This document shows, piece by piece, positions 17,038-25,071 of a stretch of DNA of 64,000 bases. A model generated the notes under the pieces. That model worked only from the letters and a program-made list of their open reading frames with translations, had not been told where the DNA came from and ran no database searches. The position numbers and the translations under genes are program-made. Origin of the DNA: Gemmobacter nectariphilus DSM 15620 (lineage in GTDB: Bacteria > Pseudomonadota > Alphaproteobacteria > Rhodobacterales > Rhodobacteraceae); NCBI RefSeq assembly GCF_000429765.1, contig NZ_AUCM01000007.1:1-64000 (forward strand). The letters run 5' to 3'. The number at the start of each line of letters is the position of its first letter. The first letter of the stretch is position 1.

Positions 17038-19225
17038 AGCGTCCCCCTGCCTTGAGCATCGCGGGCGTCAGGCCCATGGGCGCAAGGATATCCTCAAGCG
17101 CCGAAGCCACGCCTTGTGCCATGTCACGCCCGCCGCAAACCATGACCTTGGCGCCACCGCGGATCGCCTCGGCCACCTGCGCGGCCTCGGCCCGCAGCGC
17201 ATCCTGAACGTATCGCGGCCTTGCCGCGCGCGAGACGGCTGTGGACAGGCGGGCAAGCCGCCCCTGCGCCGTCCAGGCGGTCAGATCATCGCGATACAGA
17301 AAGTCGCTGTCCGGATCGCGCAGACCAAAGACCAGATGCACCGGGCGGCGGCGGGCATTGGCGCGGATGATCCCGGCCAGCGGCCCGATCCCGGTGCCCG
17401 CCCCGATCAGGATCAGCGGCGCCCGCCCGCGCCCGGCGTGAAAGCCGGGGTTGCGCCGCACGAATGCCTGCACGCGATCGCCGGGGTCCAGCGCCAGCAA
17501 TTGGCCCGAACACAGGCCGCCGGGGTGCTTTTTCACCACGATTTCGACAAAGCCGTCGCGGCTGCCCGAGGCCAGCGAATAGAACCGCGGCACGGCCGAG
17601 CCCTGGGGCAGGATGCCCAGCAGATCGCCCGCCTGGAACCGCGCAAAGCCCCGGCCGGTCAGCCGCGCCCAGAACGATGCCTTTGGCAGCGCAAAGCGCA
17701 GGATCGCGGTCGGGGCCTGCACCGCCTCGCCATAGTCGCGGCGCGAGAGCAGGGTCAGGCTGTCGGCGGCGGGGCGGTCGGGCTGATGGTTCAGATCCAG
17801 CGTCAGGCCAAGGGCCTGCCCCAGCGCCCGACCCCAGCGCGCAAAGTCCTGCGGCGACTGGCGGTCCACCGTGTCCATGGGCAGAAGGGGGGTCCAGCCC
17901 TTGGCACGGGCGGCAGCCTCGATCTGGGCCGCATAGGCGCAGAAGGCCGGAAAGCTGCGATCGCCGAAGCCAAGAACGGCCAGCGAGGCGGCCGGCGCCG
18001 CGGTCATCTGCGCCAGCCGGTCAAGAAACCCCTTGGCCGAGGCAGGCGCATCGCCCTCGCCATAGGTGGCGGCCAGGATCAGGATGCGGTCCGCGCGGGG
18101 GTGGCGGGCCGGGTCAAAGGCCGACATCGGCCCGATGTGCACCGCCTGTCCGGCATCTTTCAGCGCGCGCGCCAGCGTCGCGGCAAAGCCCCAGGTGCTG
18201 CCACCTTCGGACCCGACCAGGATCACCGTATCCGCACGGCCCGCCGGGGCATTGTCGCGAAGGCGTGGCCGCCCACGCCGCCCGGCGACCCAGATCAGCG
18301 CGCCGGTCACGCCCATCACCGGGACGCTCAGCGCGATCAGGCCAAGGATCAGGCCCAGCACCGCCGCGCCCTGACCCGTGTGCAGCATGTAGATGGTTTC
18401 CGACACCTGCTGCCACGGCGTCAGCGCCGACCAGGACACAAGATCGCCGGTCCCCTGGTCGATCAGGCCGGTGCCGGCATCGGTGGACAGGGTGAACACA
18501 TCCTGCGCATCGCCGGCATAGGGAAAGCCAAGCTTGCGCAATCCATCGACCGGCACATCGCGCAGCGCGGCCATCCGGTCCAGCGGAAAGGCCATCTGAC
18601 CGCTGACCGCCGCAGGATCGGCCGGGCGCACCGCGCCATCGGGCAGAAGGTCAAAGGTCGAGGCCGTCATCCACAGCGCAGTAGCCGCCGACAGCGCAAG
18701 GCCAAGGACCGCGACGCGCGCCAGTTCCACATGCAGCCGCCCGGCCAGCGGCCCGCGCAAGCGCGCGAACCAGCGTCTCCAGCCGCCTGTGCGCCGGGCG
18801 ACCAGGGCCGCCCCCGACAGGGCCAGCACCAGCATCGCAGCAGCCTCCGCCGCCATCACCAGCCGCCCGGCATCGCCCAGAAACAGCGAGCGGTGCAGAT
18901 TGGTCAGCCAGCGTTCCACCGGGTTCGGGTCGGCCGATCCGACAGTCACCCCCGTCGCCGGGTCGATCACCGCCGATCCGGGCTTGCCGCCGTCGAACCA
19001 CCAGGCCGTGATCGTGCCCGAAGGGGACCGGCGGATTTCCTCCAGCCCCGGATGGCTGGCGGCCACGCGGGCGGCCAGATCGGCCACGCTTTGCCCTGCG
19101 ACGGGCTGCGGGGCCGCCAGACGTTCGGCCGCCGGAAAGACCGACAGCGCCGCACCGCTCAGCGCAAGGACGGTCACGAGGATCAGGGCAACCAGCCCCG
19201 GCCAGCGGTGAAGCGCGCGGATCAT
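17018..19225 (-). CDS. PepSY membrane protein fused to flavodoxin and FNR-type reductase
   Basis: 735 residues. The N-terminal third is a PepSY-associated membrane protein: helix at about 8-30, a periplasmic PepSY-like segment, helices near 130-150 and 165-190, and another near 300-325. A flavodoxin domain follows from about 335 (TVILVGSEGGSTWGFA). Then comes a ferredoxin-NADP reductase module with the FAD-binding FYSLAS motif and the nucleotide-binding GAGTGIGPLAGI. The layout is that of proteins annotated as sulfite reductase flavoprotein alpha-component, but here it should pass electrons from NAD(P)H through FAD and FMN across the membrane, for example to a periplasmic metal or chelate. 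It sits between apbE and a DUF2271 gene. Confidence 0.9.
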   Translation of the reverse strand: MIRALHRWPGLVALILVTVLALSGAALSVFPAAERLAAPQPVAGQSVADLAARVAASHPGLEEIRRSPSGTITAWWFDGGKPGSAVIDPATGVTVGSADPNPVERWLTNLHRSLFLGDAGRLVMAAEAAAMLVLALSGAALVARRTGGWRRWFARLRGPLAGRLHVELARVAVLGLALSAATALWMTASTFDLLPDGAVRPADPAAVSGQMAFPLDRMAALRDVPVDGLRKLGFPYAGDAQDVFTLSTDAGTGLIDQGTGDLVSWSALTPWQQVSETIYMLHTGQGAAVLGLILGLIALSVPVMGVTGALIWVAGRRGRPRLRDNAPAGRADTVILVGSEGGSTWGFAATLARALKDAGQAVHIGPMSAFDPARHPRADRILILAATYGEGDAPASAKGFLDRLAQMTAAPAASLAVLGFGDRSFPAFCAYAAQIEAAARAKGWTPLLPMDTVDRQSPQDFARWGRALGQALGLTLDLNHQPDRPAADSLTLLSRRDYGEAVQAPTAILRFALPKASFWARLTGRGFARFQAGDLLGILPQGSAVPRFYSLASGSRDGFVEIVVKKHPGGLCSGQLLALDPGDRVQAFVRRNPGFHAGRGRAPLILIGAGTGIGPLAGIIRANARRRPVHLVFGLRDPDSDFLYRDDLTAWTAQGRLARLSTAVSRAARPRYVQDALRAEAAQVAEAIRGGAKVMVCGGRDMAQGVASALEDILAPMGLTPAMLKAGGRYVEDVY

Positions 19226-19237
19226 GGGTTCATCCCC

Positions 19238-19705
19238 TTACTTGTAGGTAAAACTGGCGATATAGCGCCGGCCCGGCACCGGCGTGCCCGCGCCTGCGGC
19301 AGTCAGGGGCACCGCGATCTCGTTCGGGCTGTCGCGCATGTCCTCGACGGCGGCATCGATATGCAGCGTATAGCCGGCATCGAACAGCGCATCGGCCAGG
19401 TCCAGCGTGATCTCCAGCGTCCGGCCTGCACCCACGCTGGCCCCGGTGATGCCGTTGATCTGCGCAAGGTCGCCCCGGGTGGCAGCATACCAGTCGCTCA
19501 GGTGTTCGTAGTATTTCGACTTGCCGCCCGCCATCCAGAGGCTGCCGACATAGGCGCCCGAGGCATCGGTGACGTAAAGCGCCAGATAGGCACCGTCGCC
19601 GCCATAGCTGTTCAGCGTGGTGGTCAGCGTCACGGGCCGGGCCGAGGCAAGGCCGGGCAGGGTCAGCGCCGTGGTCAGGGCAAGGGTCGCAAGAAGGGAT
19701 TTCAT
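19238..19705 (-). CDS. DUF2271 secreted protein
   Basis: 155 residues with a signal peptide ending at ASA-RP (about residue 22). The mature part has the DUF2271 pattern: TLTTTLNSYGGDGAYLALYVTD, then a VGSLWMAGGKSKYYEHLSDWY segment, and a C-terminal PVPGRRYIASFTYK. Members are regularly found next to PepSY membrane reductases and ApbE, as here (12 nt from the reductase start). The molecular role is unknown; it is periplasmic and probably serves the same redox or metal pathway. Confidence 0.85.
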   Translation of the reverse strand: MKSLLATLALTTALTLPGLASARPVTLTTTLNSYGGDGAYLALYVTDASGAYVGSLWMAGGKSKYYEHLSDWYAATRGDLAQINGITGASVGAGRTLEITLDLADALFDAGYTLHIDAAVEDMRDSPNEIAVPLTAAGAGTPVPGRRYIASFTYK

Positions 19706-19762
19706 CGGGGTTCCTTTCGGTCAGGGCCAGCCCCCCGCAGGGCGCTGGCGCAAAAGCCGGGA

Positions 19763-20137
19763 TCAGTTGGTCACGGCGACGGGCGGCTTGCCGGTGCCGA
19801 ACAGGCCATTCGCAGGCGGCGCGACAGTGCCGGCAGGCGCCGGATTGCGGGCAGCGCCGGCGCAATCGTCGTCGTCGTCGTCATCGCAATCCTCGTCGTC
19901 GTCATCGTCGTCGTCGTGCTTGCGGCTGAACCAGCCGCCGGCCTTCTTGTCGTCGTCGTCATGTCCGCTGACACGGACAAGCGGCGCAGACCGTTCGTCC
20001 GCGCCGAAGACGGCAGCGCAAACGCCGCTGCACAGGCCCTCGGCGGTGCCGCGGGCCTGCATCGCGGCAAGGGCCGGCAAGCCAAGCGCCACGCTCAGGG
20101 CCGTCGAGGCGAGAAGAAGGGAAAGTCGGGATGTCAT
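19763..20137 (-). CDS. Secreted poly-aspartate protein
   Basis: 124 residues with a signal peptide ending near ALAA (residue 25). The mature chain has a cysteine pair (LCSGVC, 36-40) and two acidic tracts: HDDDDKK (59-65) and HDDDDDDDEDCDDDDDDDC (74-92), the latter holding two more cysteines. The DNA there is a GTC/ATC trinucleotide run on the plus strand that could slip. Dense Asp plus His/Cys suggests metal binding, in keeping with the neighbouring PepSY, ApbE and b561 genes. No family recognised. It is first in the operon below the terminator at 20236-20266. Confidence 0.75.
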   Translation of the reverse strand: MTSRLSLLLASTALSVALGLPALAAMQARGTAEGLCSGVCAAVFGADERSAPLVRVSGHDDDDKKAGGWFSRKHDDDDDDDEDCDDDDDDDCAGAARNPAPAGTVAPPANGLFGTGKPPVAVTN

Positions 20138-20235
20138 GGCTCGGTCTCCTTGGAGCTGATACTGGCAAGCTGGCCTGCGGACCTGATCGGTTCCTGACGC
20201 CCGCAGGTTTTCCGCTTCAGCTTGGCGTCAGGAAG

Positions 20236-20266
20236 AAAAAGGCCCCGCCGGGAACAGGGCGGGGCC
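20236..20266 (-). terminator. Intrinsic terminator of the b561/PepSY operon
   Basis: On the minus strand GGCCCCGCC (20266-20258) pairs with GGCGGGGCC (20249-20241), and the stem is followed by five T (20240-20236). It lies 38 nt after the cytochrome b561 stop and separates that operon from the poly-aspartate gene downstream. Confidence 0.85.
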
Positions 20267-20303
20267 AGTCGGACCACAGGGACAGGGTGGTCGGGGAACA
20301 GGA

Positions 20304-20939
20304 TCAGGCAATGTCGCCAGGGTCGGGGGCGCGCTTTTCCCCGGTAAGCATGGCGCGGGCGAGATTCTCGCGGTGGCGGACCGAGGCAAGGGCCACGCCG
20401 CCCACATGCAGCGCCACCAGAAGAAGCGTCAGATTGGCCAGGGTCTCGTGCATGTCCTTGAGCGGTCCCTCGATCTCGCGCCCTTCGCCATACTCATCGC
20501 CATCCGCCCATGCGGGGGTCACGATTCGGGGCAGGTCGGGCAGCATCGCCACCCGGGTCTGGTCCGCCATCAGCCAGCCGGTAAAGGCCGTGCCCGACAG
20601 CGTCAGCAGCAGCGCCACGATCATCGCAGCCCCCGCCGGGTTGTGGCCCAGATAGCGGCGCTCATGGCCGCGCACCATGGAGCCAAGATAGGCAAGCGTG
20701 TCGCCCGGCCCCTTGACGAACTGCGCGAATCGGGCATGGCGGCTGCCCGCAAAGCCCCAGATCACGCGCAAGGCCACCAGACCCGCGACCGTGTAGCCTG
20801 CGACTTCGTGGACCGGCTGCAGCTCGTCTGCCGTCAGCCATGCCATCGCGACAGCGGCCACAAGGCCCCAATGGAACACCCGCACCAGCGGATCCCAGAC
20901 GCGCACGGTCGCGGCCTGTCCAGACGCCGGGTCAATCAT
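20304..20939 (-). CDS. Cytochrome b561 family membrane protein
   Basis: 211 residues from ATG 20939, overlapping the stop of the PepSY gene by 8 nt. It begins RVWDPLVRVFHWGLV, the classic b-type cytochrome start with a haem-ligand His. Four membrane segments are visible, with further His in QPVHEVAGYTVAGL, MHETLANLTLLLVALHVGG and the tail. This family carries di-haem electron transfer in the inner membrane. It is paired with a periplasmic PepSY protein and divergent from a two-component system. An electron acceptor for it could be a periplasmic metal or peroxide-type stress target; not determined. Confidence 0.9.
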   Translation of the reverse strand: MIDPASGQAATVRVWDPLVRVFHWGLVAAVAMAWLTADELQPVHEVAGYTVAGLVALRVIWGFAGSRHARFAQFVKGPGDTLAYLGSMVRGHERRYLGHNPAGAAMIVALLLTLSGTAFTGWLMADQTRVAMLPDLPRIVTPAWADGDEYGEGREIEGPLKDMHETLANLTLLLVALHVGGVALASVRHRENLARAMLTGEKRAPDPGDIA

Positions 20940-21240
20940 GTTGCGCCCCCTTGCGGTCGTGGCCGTGATCGTCGCCCTCGAGCTCGAATTCGACGATCTG
21001 CAGCGTGCCGGGATGCAGCTTGACCTCGATCGCGCGCCCCTGTGCGTCGCGGCCGTCGATTTCATAGCAGCCATCGTCGATCTTGATGCGGCGCACCTCC
21101 CAGCCTTGGGTGGCCGCGAATTGGCTCACCGCCTCGCGCGGTTGCCAATCGGCCATCGGAACGAAGCAATCATCGTCGGCCAGCGCGGCACCCGCAGGAA
21201 GGGCTGCCAGAAAAGCAAGAATTGTCAGCGTCTTTCTCAT
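20932..21240 (-). CDS. Small periplasmic PepSY-domain protein
   Basis: 102 residues from ATG 21240. A signal peptide ends at ALA-DD (about residue 21). The mature part is one PepSY-like domain (EAVSQFAATQGWEVRRIKID, GCYEIDGRDAQGRAIEVKLHP, QIVEFELE) with an acidic/histidine tail EGDDHGHDRKGAQHD that could bind metal. Its stop overlaps the start of the cytochrome b561 gene. Such PepSY plus b561 pairs are commonly found beside OmpR-type two-component systems, as here. Confidence 0.88.
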   Translation of the reverse strand: MRKTLTILAFLAALPAGAALADDDCFVPMADWQPREAVSQFAATQGWEVRRIKIDDGCYEIDGRDAQGRAIEVKLHPGTLQIVEFELEGDDHGHDRKGAQHD

Positions 21241-21290
21241 GGGCCACACTCCGCGTTACGGCCATTTCGGATGACGTGATACGTGCCGAA

Positions 21291-21341
21291 GCTGACACCA
21301 GCCTGAAGACGGCTGAGACAAGGCTTCAGCCTGCTGTCAGC
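21291..21341. promoter_or_regulatory. Phased CTGA direct repeats, probable response-regulator binding site
   Basis: CTGA occurs at 21292, 21303 and 21313, each followed by a similar (A/C/G)AC, with a degenerate CTTC at 21324: spacings of 11, 10 and 11 bp. The block is flanked by an inverted repeat GCTGACA (21291-21297) / TGTCAGC (21335-21341). It sits in the 151-bp divergent gap between the PepSY/b561 operon and the OmpR-type regulator gene, the expected place for autoregulation and target control. OmpR-family regulators bind head-to-tail on such repeats. Confidence 0.5.
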
Positions 21342-21391
21342 AGAGCGGGTCAGACCAAGCCCAAGCGGGGCCGACAGGACGACAGAAGACC

Positions 21392-22051
21392 ATGCGCATA
21401 TTGCTGATCGAAGACGATATGGTTCTGGGCGCCGCCGTGCGCGACCAGATTGCCGCCGATGGCCATTCGGTGGACTGGGTGCAGCGGCTGGACGCGGCCG
21501 GGGACGCCCTGGCAGGCGCGGGCTTTGATCTGGTGCTTCTGGATCTGATGTTGCCCGACGGCCTGGGCATACCGTTCCTGCGCCGCCTGCGGGCACGGGG
21601 CGATGTGACGCCTGTCATCATTCTGACCGCGCTTGACCAGATCAGCGACCGGATCGAGGGGCTGAACGCGGGCGCCGACGATTATCTGGTAAAGCCCTTT
21701 GACCTGGCCGAACTGGCGGCCCGGATCGGGTCGGTGGCGCGGCGCTATGCGGGCAACCCCAACCCCATTGTCACCCATGGGCCGTTGCAGGTCGATCTGG
21801 CCGCCCGCAGCATCTATCGCAACGGCCGGCCCGTGACCCTGACCGCCCGCGAATGGGCCCTGTTCGAGGCGTTCCTGTCCCGCCCCGGGCAGCTGCTGTC
21901 CAAGGCGCAGCTGGAAGACAAGCTCTATGCCTTTGGGGCCGAGGTCGAGAGCAACACCATCGAGGTGCACATCAGCCGCCTGCGGAAAAAGCTGGGCGCA
22001 GAGGTGATCGAAACGGAACGCGGTCTTGGCTACCGCCTGAGCCGCGCATGA
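21392..22051 (+). CDS. OmpR/PhoB-family response regulator (QseB/PmrA-like)
   Basis: 219 residues. The receiver domain has Asp8-Asp9, phosphoacceptor Asp51 (LVLLDLMLPDG), Thr79 and Lys101 (YLVKPF). The C-terminal winged helix (about 130-219) contains REWALFEAFLSRPGQLLSKAQLEDKLY and NTIEVHISRLRKKLG, and ends ETERGLGYRL. It overlaps the kinase gene (ATGA) and is divergent from the PepSY/b561 operon, which it probably regulates. The lipid-modification operon at 23488-26828 converges on this pair, so a PmrA-like role is possible but unproven. Confidence 0.93.
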   Translation: MRILLIEDDMVLGAAVRDQIAADGHSVDWVQRLDAAGDALAGAGFDLVLLDLMLPDGLGIPFLRRLRARGDVTPVIILTALDQISDRIEGLNAGADDYLVKPFDLAELAARIGSVARRYAGNPNPIVTHGPLQVDLAARSIYRNGRPVTLTAREWALFEAFLSRPGQLLSKAQLEDKLYAFGAEVESNTIEVHISRLRKKLGAEVIETERGLGYRLSRA

Positions 22052-23388
22052 CTGGGCCGCGCAGCCTTCAGGGACGGCTGGGGCTCTGGCTGGGCGCGGC
22101 CCTTGTCGGTCTTTGGGTCGCCGCGGCCAGCGTCACGGCGCTGATCGCACGGGGCGAGACCGAAGAGGTCTTCGATTCCGCCCTGCAGGAAACGGCGCAG
22201 CGCATCCTGCCGCTGGCGGTTGTCGATATCCTGAACCGCGAGGAAGCCGGCATCAGCCAGCGCCTTGCCGCGATCCGCGACCATGACGAGTTCTTCACCT
22301 ATGTCGTGCGCGACGATCAGGGGCGCATCCTGCTGCAATCCCATGCGGCCGACCCGGCGGCCTTTCCCGCCTGGGACGGCATCGGCTTTCGCCAGACGGC
22401 AACGCATCGGCTGTACAACGATCAGGCGGTGCAAGGCACGATCCGCATCACCGTGGCGGAACCGCTGGACCACCGCGCCAGCGTGGCCCGGGAAATCCAG
22501 ATCGGGCTTGGCCTGCCGCTGCTGTTCGTGTTGCCGGTGGCGCTGTTGGCCATCGTGCTCGCCGTCCGCGCCAGCCTTGCGCCCGTGCGCCAGTTCCGCG
22601 ACCGGCTGTCGGCGCGCGGGGCGCGCGATCTGAGCCCGGTCGCCAGCAATGATCTGCCGACCGAGATCGCGCCCCTGGCTGACACGATGAACGGCCTTCT
22701 TGCGCGGCTTTCTGCGGCCTTCGAGGCAGAACGCAGCTTTGCCGCGAATGCCGCCCATGAGCTGCGCACCCCGCTGGCCGGGGCGATTGCGCAGGCGCAG
22801 CGGCTTCAGGCCGAGACGGCGGATGCCGATGCCAGATCCCGTGCGGCCGAGATCGAGACCACGCTCAAGCGCCTGACGCGCCTTGCCGAACGCCTGCTGC
22901 AACTGGCGCGCGCCGAAGGCGGCCGGCTGCGCCGCGACGTGGCCACCGACCTGCGCCCGGTGGCCCGGCTGATCGTCGACGACCTTGCGCGCAGTGCCGG
23001 GCCAGAACGCATCGTGCTGACCCTGCCCGACGGCGCCGTCATGTCGGACCTTGACCCCGACGCCTTCGCGATCCTGGTGCGCAACCTGATCGAGAACGCC
23101 CTGCGCTATGGTCAGCCGGCCTCGCCGGTCGAGGTGTCGCTTGCGAGTGACGGTATGCTGATTGTCGCCAACGATGGCCCCGTCGTGCCGGCAGGCGACC
23201 TTGCACGGCTGACGCAGCGGTTCGAGCGCACCACATCGGATGGCAGGGGCAGCGGTCTTGGGCTGGCCATCGTCAGATCCATCGCGGAACGCACCGGAAG
23301 CCATTTCGAGATTCGCTCACCGCGCGCCTCGTCCGACTCGGGCTTCGAGGCGAGGTTCCGCCTGCAGACCCAGAAGACCACCCCATAA
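22048..23388 (+). CDS. Sensor histidine kinase (QseC/PmrB-like)
   Basis: 446 residues from ATG 22048, overlapping the regulator stop. Membrane helices at about 11-33 and 150-174 flank a roughly 115-residue periplasmic domain. A HAMP-like segment follows, then HisKA with FAANAAHELRTPLAG (His237). HATPase_c has the N box NLIENALRYG, then GRGSGLGLAIVRSIAERTG. It is the cognate kinase of the OmpR-type regulator just upstream. The signal is unknown; the linked genes suggest a metal, redox or envelope stress. Confidence 0.93.
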   Translation: MTGPRSLQGRLGLWLGAALVGLWVAAASVTALIARGETEEVFDSALQETAQRILPLAVVDILNREEAGISQRLAAIRDHDEFFTYVVRDDQGRILLQSHAADPAAFPAWDGIGFRQTATHRLYNDQAVQGTIRITVAEPLDHRASVAREIQIGLGLPLLFVLPVALLAIVLAVRASLAPVRQFRDRLSARGARDLSPVASNDLPTEIAPLADTMNGLLARLSAAFEAERSFAANAAHELRTPLAGAIAQAQRLQAETADADARSRAAEIETTLKRLTRLAERLLQLARAEGGRLRRDVATDLRPVARLIVDDLARSAGPERIVLTLPDGAVMSDLDPDAFAILVRNLIENALRYGQPASPVEVSLASDGMLIVANDGPVVPAGDLARLTQRFERTTSDGRGSGLGLAIVRSIAERTGSHFEIRSPRASSDSGFEARFRLQTQKTTP

Positions 23389-23487
23389 GAACGCAGGGCA
23401 TGCCGGCGGCAACCCCGCGATGACCCGTCAGGCCGCACCAGCCACCCAGACCCGCGCCAGACGGCAGTTGCCAGACAGGCGGTCAGG

Positions 23488-25071
23488 TCATGGCAGACGG
23501 AACAGACGCAGACGCTTGCCGGCAAGCCATGCCTCTCCGACCGGGGGGCCAAGGGGAAGCTCGCGGGTGCTGATCACAAGGCCCTGGGGATGCGCGGCGA
23601 TCCAGGCATCCAGCGCCTCTTCGCCCGGCATGGCAACGGGGGCGGTCAGCCGGGCGGTAAAGCCGAATTCGCCCTGATAGGGATAGGCATCAATCGCAAT
23701 TCCGGCATCGGGGGCGCGGGCCAGTTCCTGGGCGAAACGGGCGGTATCGAAATGCTCCATCAATGCGGGGCGCAACGCCACATGGGTCACCAGCAGGGCC
23801 ACCGGCGCGACCAGTGCCCAGCCAAGAACCGGCGCCCGGCGGCTTGCCAGCACGATCGCCGCCACCCCCGCCAGCCCCAGCGCACCGGCAAGGATCAGCG
23901 TCGGCAGGCCAAGCGTCATCACCTCGACCCCGTCCAGCCTGGCCTGACCCGTCGACAGCAGCGCGGCAAAGACCAGCACCGGCCCGACCACGACAAGACA
24001 GGCCACCACCGCCCCCCACCCGCGCCGGGGCGCAGGGGCCGCAGCAAGGGCAAGCGCCGCCGCAGGCAGGGCGGGCAGCAGGTAATGGATCTGCTTGCCC
24101 GAGATCAGCGAGAACAGCACCAGCGTGCTGCCCCCCCAGATCGCCAGCAGCCGGGCGCGCCGGTCGCCCCAAAGACCGCGCCCCGCAAGGCGCCGCAGAC
24201 CCGCCGGACGCCAGGCCCAGGGCCACAGCAGAACAGGCAGGGCCGCGACAAAGAACCAGACCGGCCGGGCGTGGTCAAAGGCATTGACCATCCGCCCCGC
24301 GCTTTGCCGCCACAGAACCTCGGTCCGATATTCAGCCCCGCCCAGCCACAGCGCCGGCACCAGCCAGGCCGCCAGGAATACCAGCGCCGCGCCGATGGCC
24401 AGGGCGACCCGCCCATACCAGTCTGACGCCCGCCCGGGCTGATCTGCCAGCGACCAGACCGGCCGCGTCAGCGCCAGCGGCACAAGATGAACCAGAATGA
24501 CCGGCCCCTTCGCCAGAACCCCGAAGGCCAGCGCGGCCCCAAGGCCGACCGCCGCAGGCCAGCGCCCGCCCGCGTCCATCCGCAGCAGGGCCAGCACCCC
24601 CATCAGCGTCGCGGCCGACAGCATCGTGTCGAACATCGTGAGCGATCCATAGATCGCAAAGATGCCCGTTGTCGCAAGGATCAGGGCCGCGCGTGCGCCA
24701 TGGCTGGCCCGCTCGGGGAACAGCCGGTTGCCCAGCCGCCATGTCAAGATCACCGCAAGGACGCCAAAGGCTGGCGCCACCAGCCGCGCGGCGGCCTCGC
24801 TTACGCCGGTCACCGACCAGACCAGATTGATCAGCCAGAACAAGAGCGGCGGCTTGTGCCCGTAGATCTCGCCGTTCAGGTGCGGGACGATGAAGGTGCC
24901 ATCGCGCTGCATCTCCCAGGCGACGGAAAGATAGCGCGTCTCGTCGACCGGCAGGACCGGGCGCAGCAGCGGCAGCAGCACCGCCAGCCCAAGCGCAATG
25001 CCAATGGCAATCAGGCCAAGGCTGCGGGGCGAAAGGGCGCCGTCGTCCGGCAAGTTCGGGGCAAGGCTCAT
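23488..25071 (-). CDS. GT39/ArnT-like glycosyltransferase
   Basis: 527 residues from ATG 25071, overlapping the PAP2 stop (ATGA). It has about 11-12 membrane helices. After the first helix comes the conserved PVDETRYLSVAWEM with the acidic DE catalytic region, then GEIYGHKPPLLFWLINL, as in ArnT and other undecaprenyl-phosphate-sugar-using GT39 enzymes. It transfers a sugar from a lipid carrier to a periplasmic acceptor, possibly lipid A or another envelope glycolipid. It is last in the operon GT2 / LAB_N / PAP2 / GT39. No ArnA, ArnB or ArnD is present, so 4-amino-arabinose itself is not implied. Confidence 0.88.
   Translation of the reverse strand: MSLAPNLPDDGALSPRSLGLIAIGIALGLAVLLPLLRPVLPVDETRYLSVAWEMQRDGTFIVPHLNGEIYGHKPPLLFWLINLVWSVTGVSEAAARLVAPAFGVLAVILTWRLGNRLFPERASHGARAALILATTGIFAIYGSLTMFDTMLSAATLMGVLALLRMDAGGRWPAAVGLGAALAFGVLAKGPVILVHLVPLALTRPVWSLADQPGRASDWYGRVALAIGAALVFLAAWLVPALWLGGAEYRTEVLWRQSAGRMVNAFDHARPVWFFVAALPVLLWPWAWRPAGLRRLAGRGLWGDRRARLLAIWGGSTLVLFSLISGKQIHYLLPALPAAALALAAAPAPRRGWGAVVACLVVVGPVLVFAALLSTGQARLDGVEVMTLGLPTLILAGALGLAGVAAIVLASRRAPVLGWALVAPVALLVTHVALRPALMEHFDTARFAQELARAPDAGIAIDAYPYQGEFGFTARLTAPVAMPGEEALDAWIAAHPQGLVISTRELPLGPPVGEAWLAGKRLRLFRLP

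Noticed and set aside
19945-19963. DDDDK in the poly-Asp protein as an enteropeptidase site
   Set aside because: A simple by-product of the Asp run; such a protease is not expected in the bacterium.
16979-20197. A 1072-residue plus-strand open frame
   Set aside because: It runs antisense across apbE, the PepSY reductase, DUF2271 and the poly-Asp gene, each of which has clear family signatures and signals on the minus strand.
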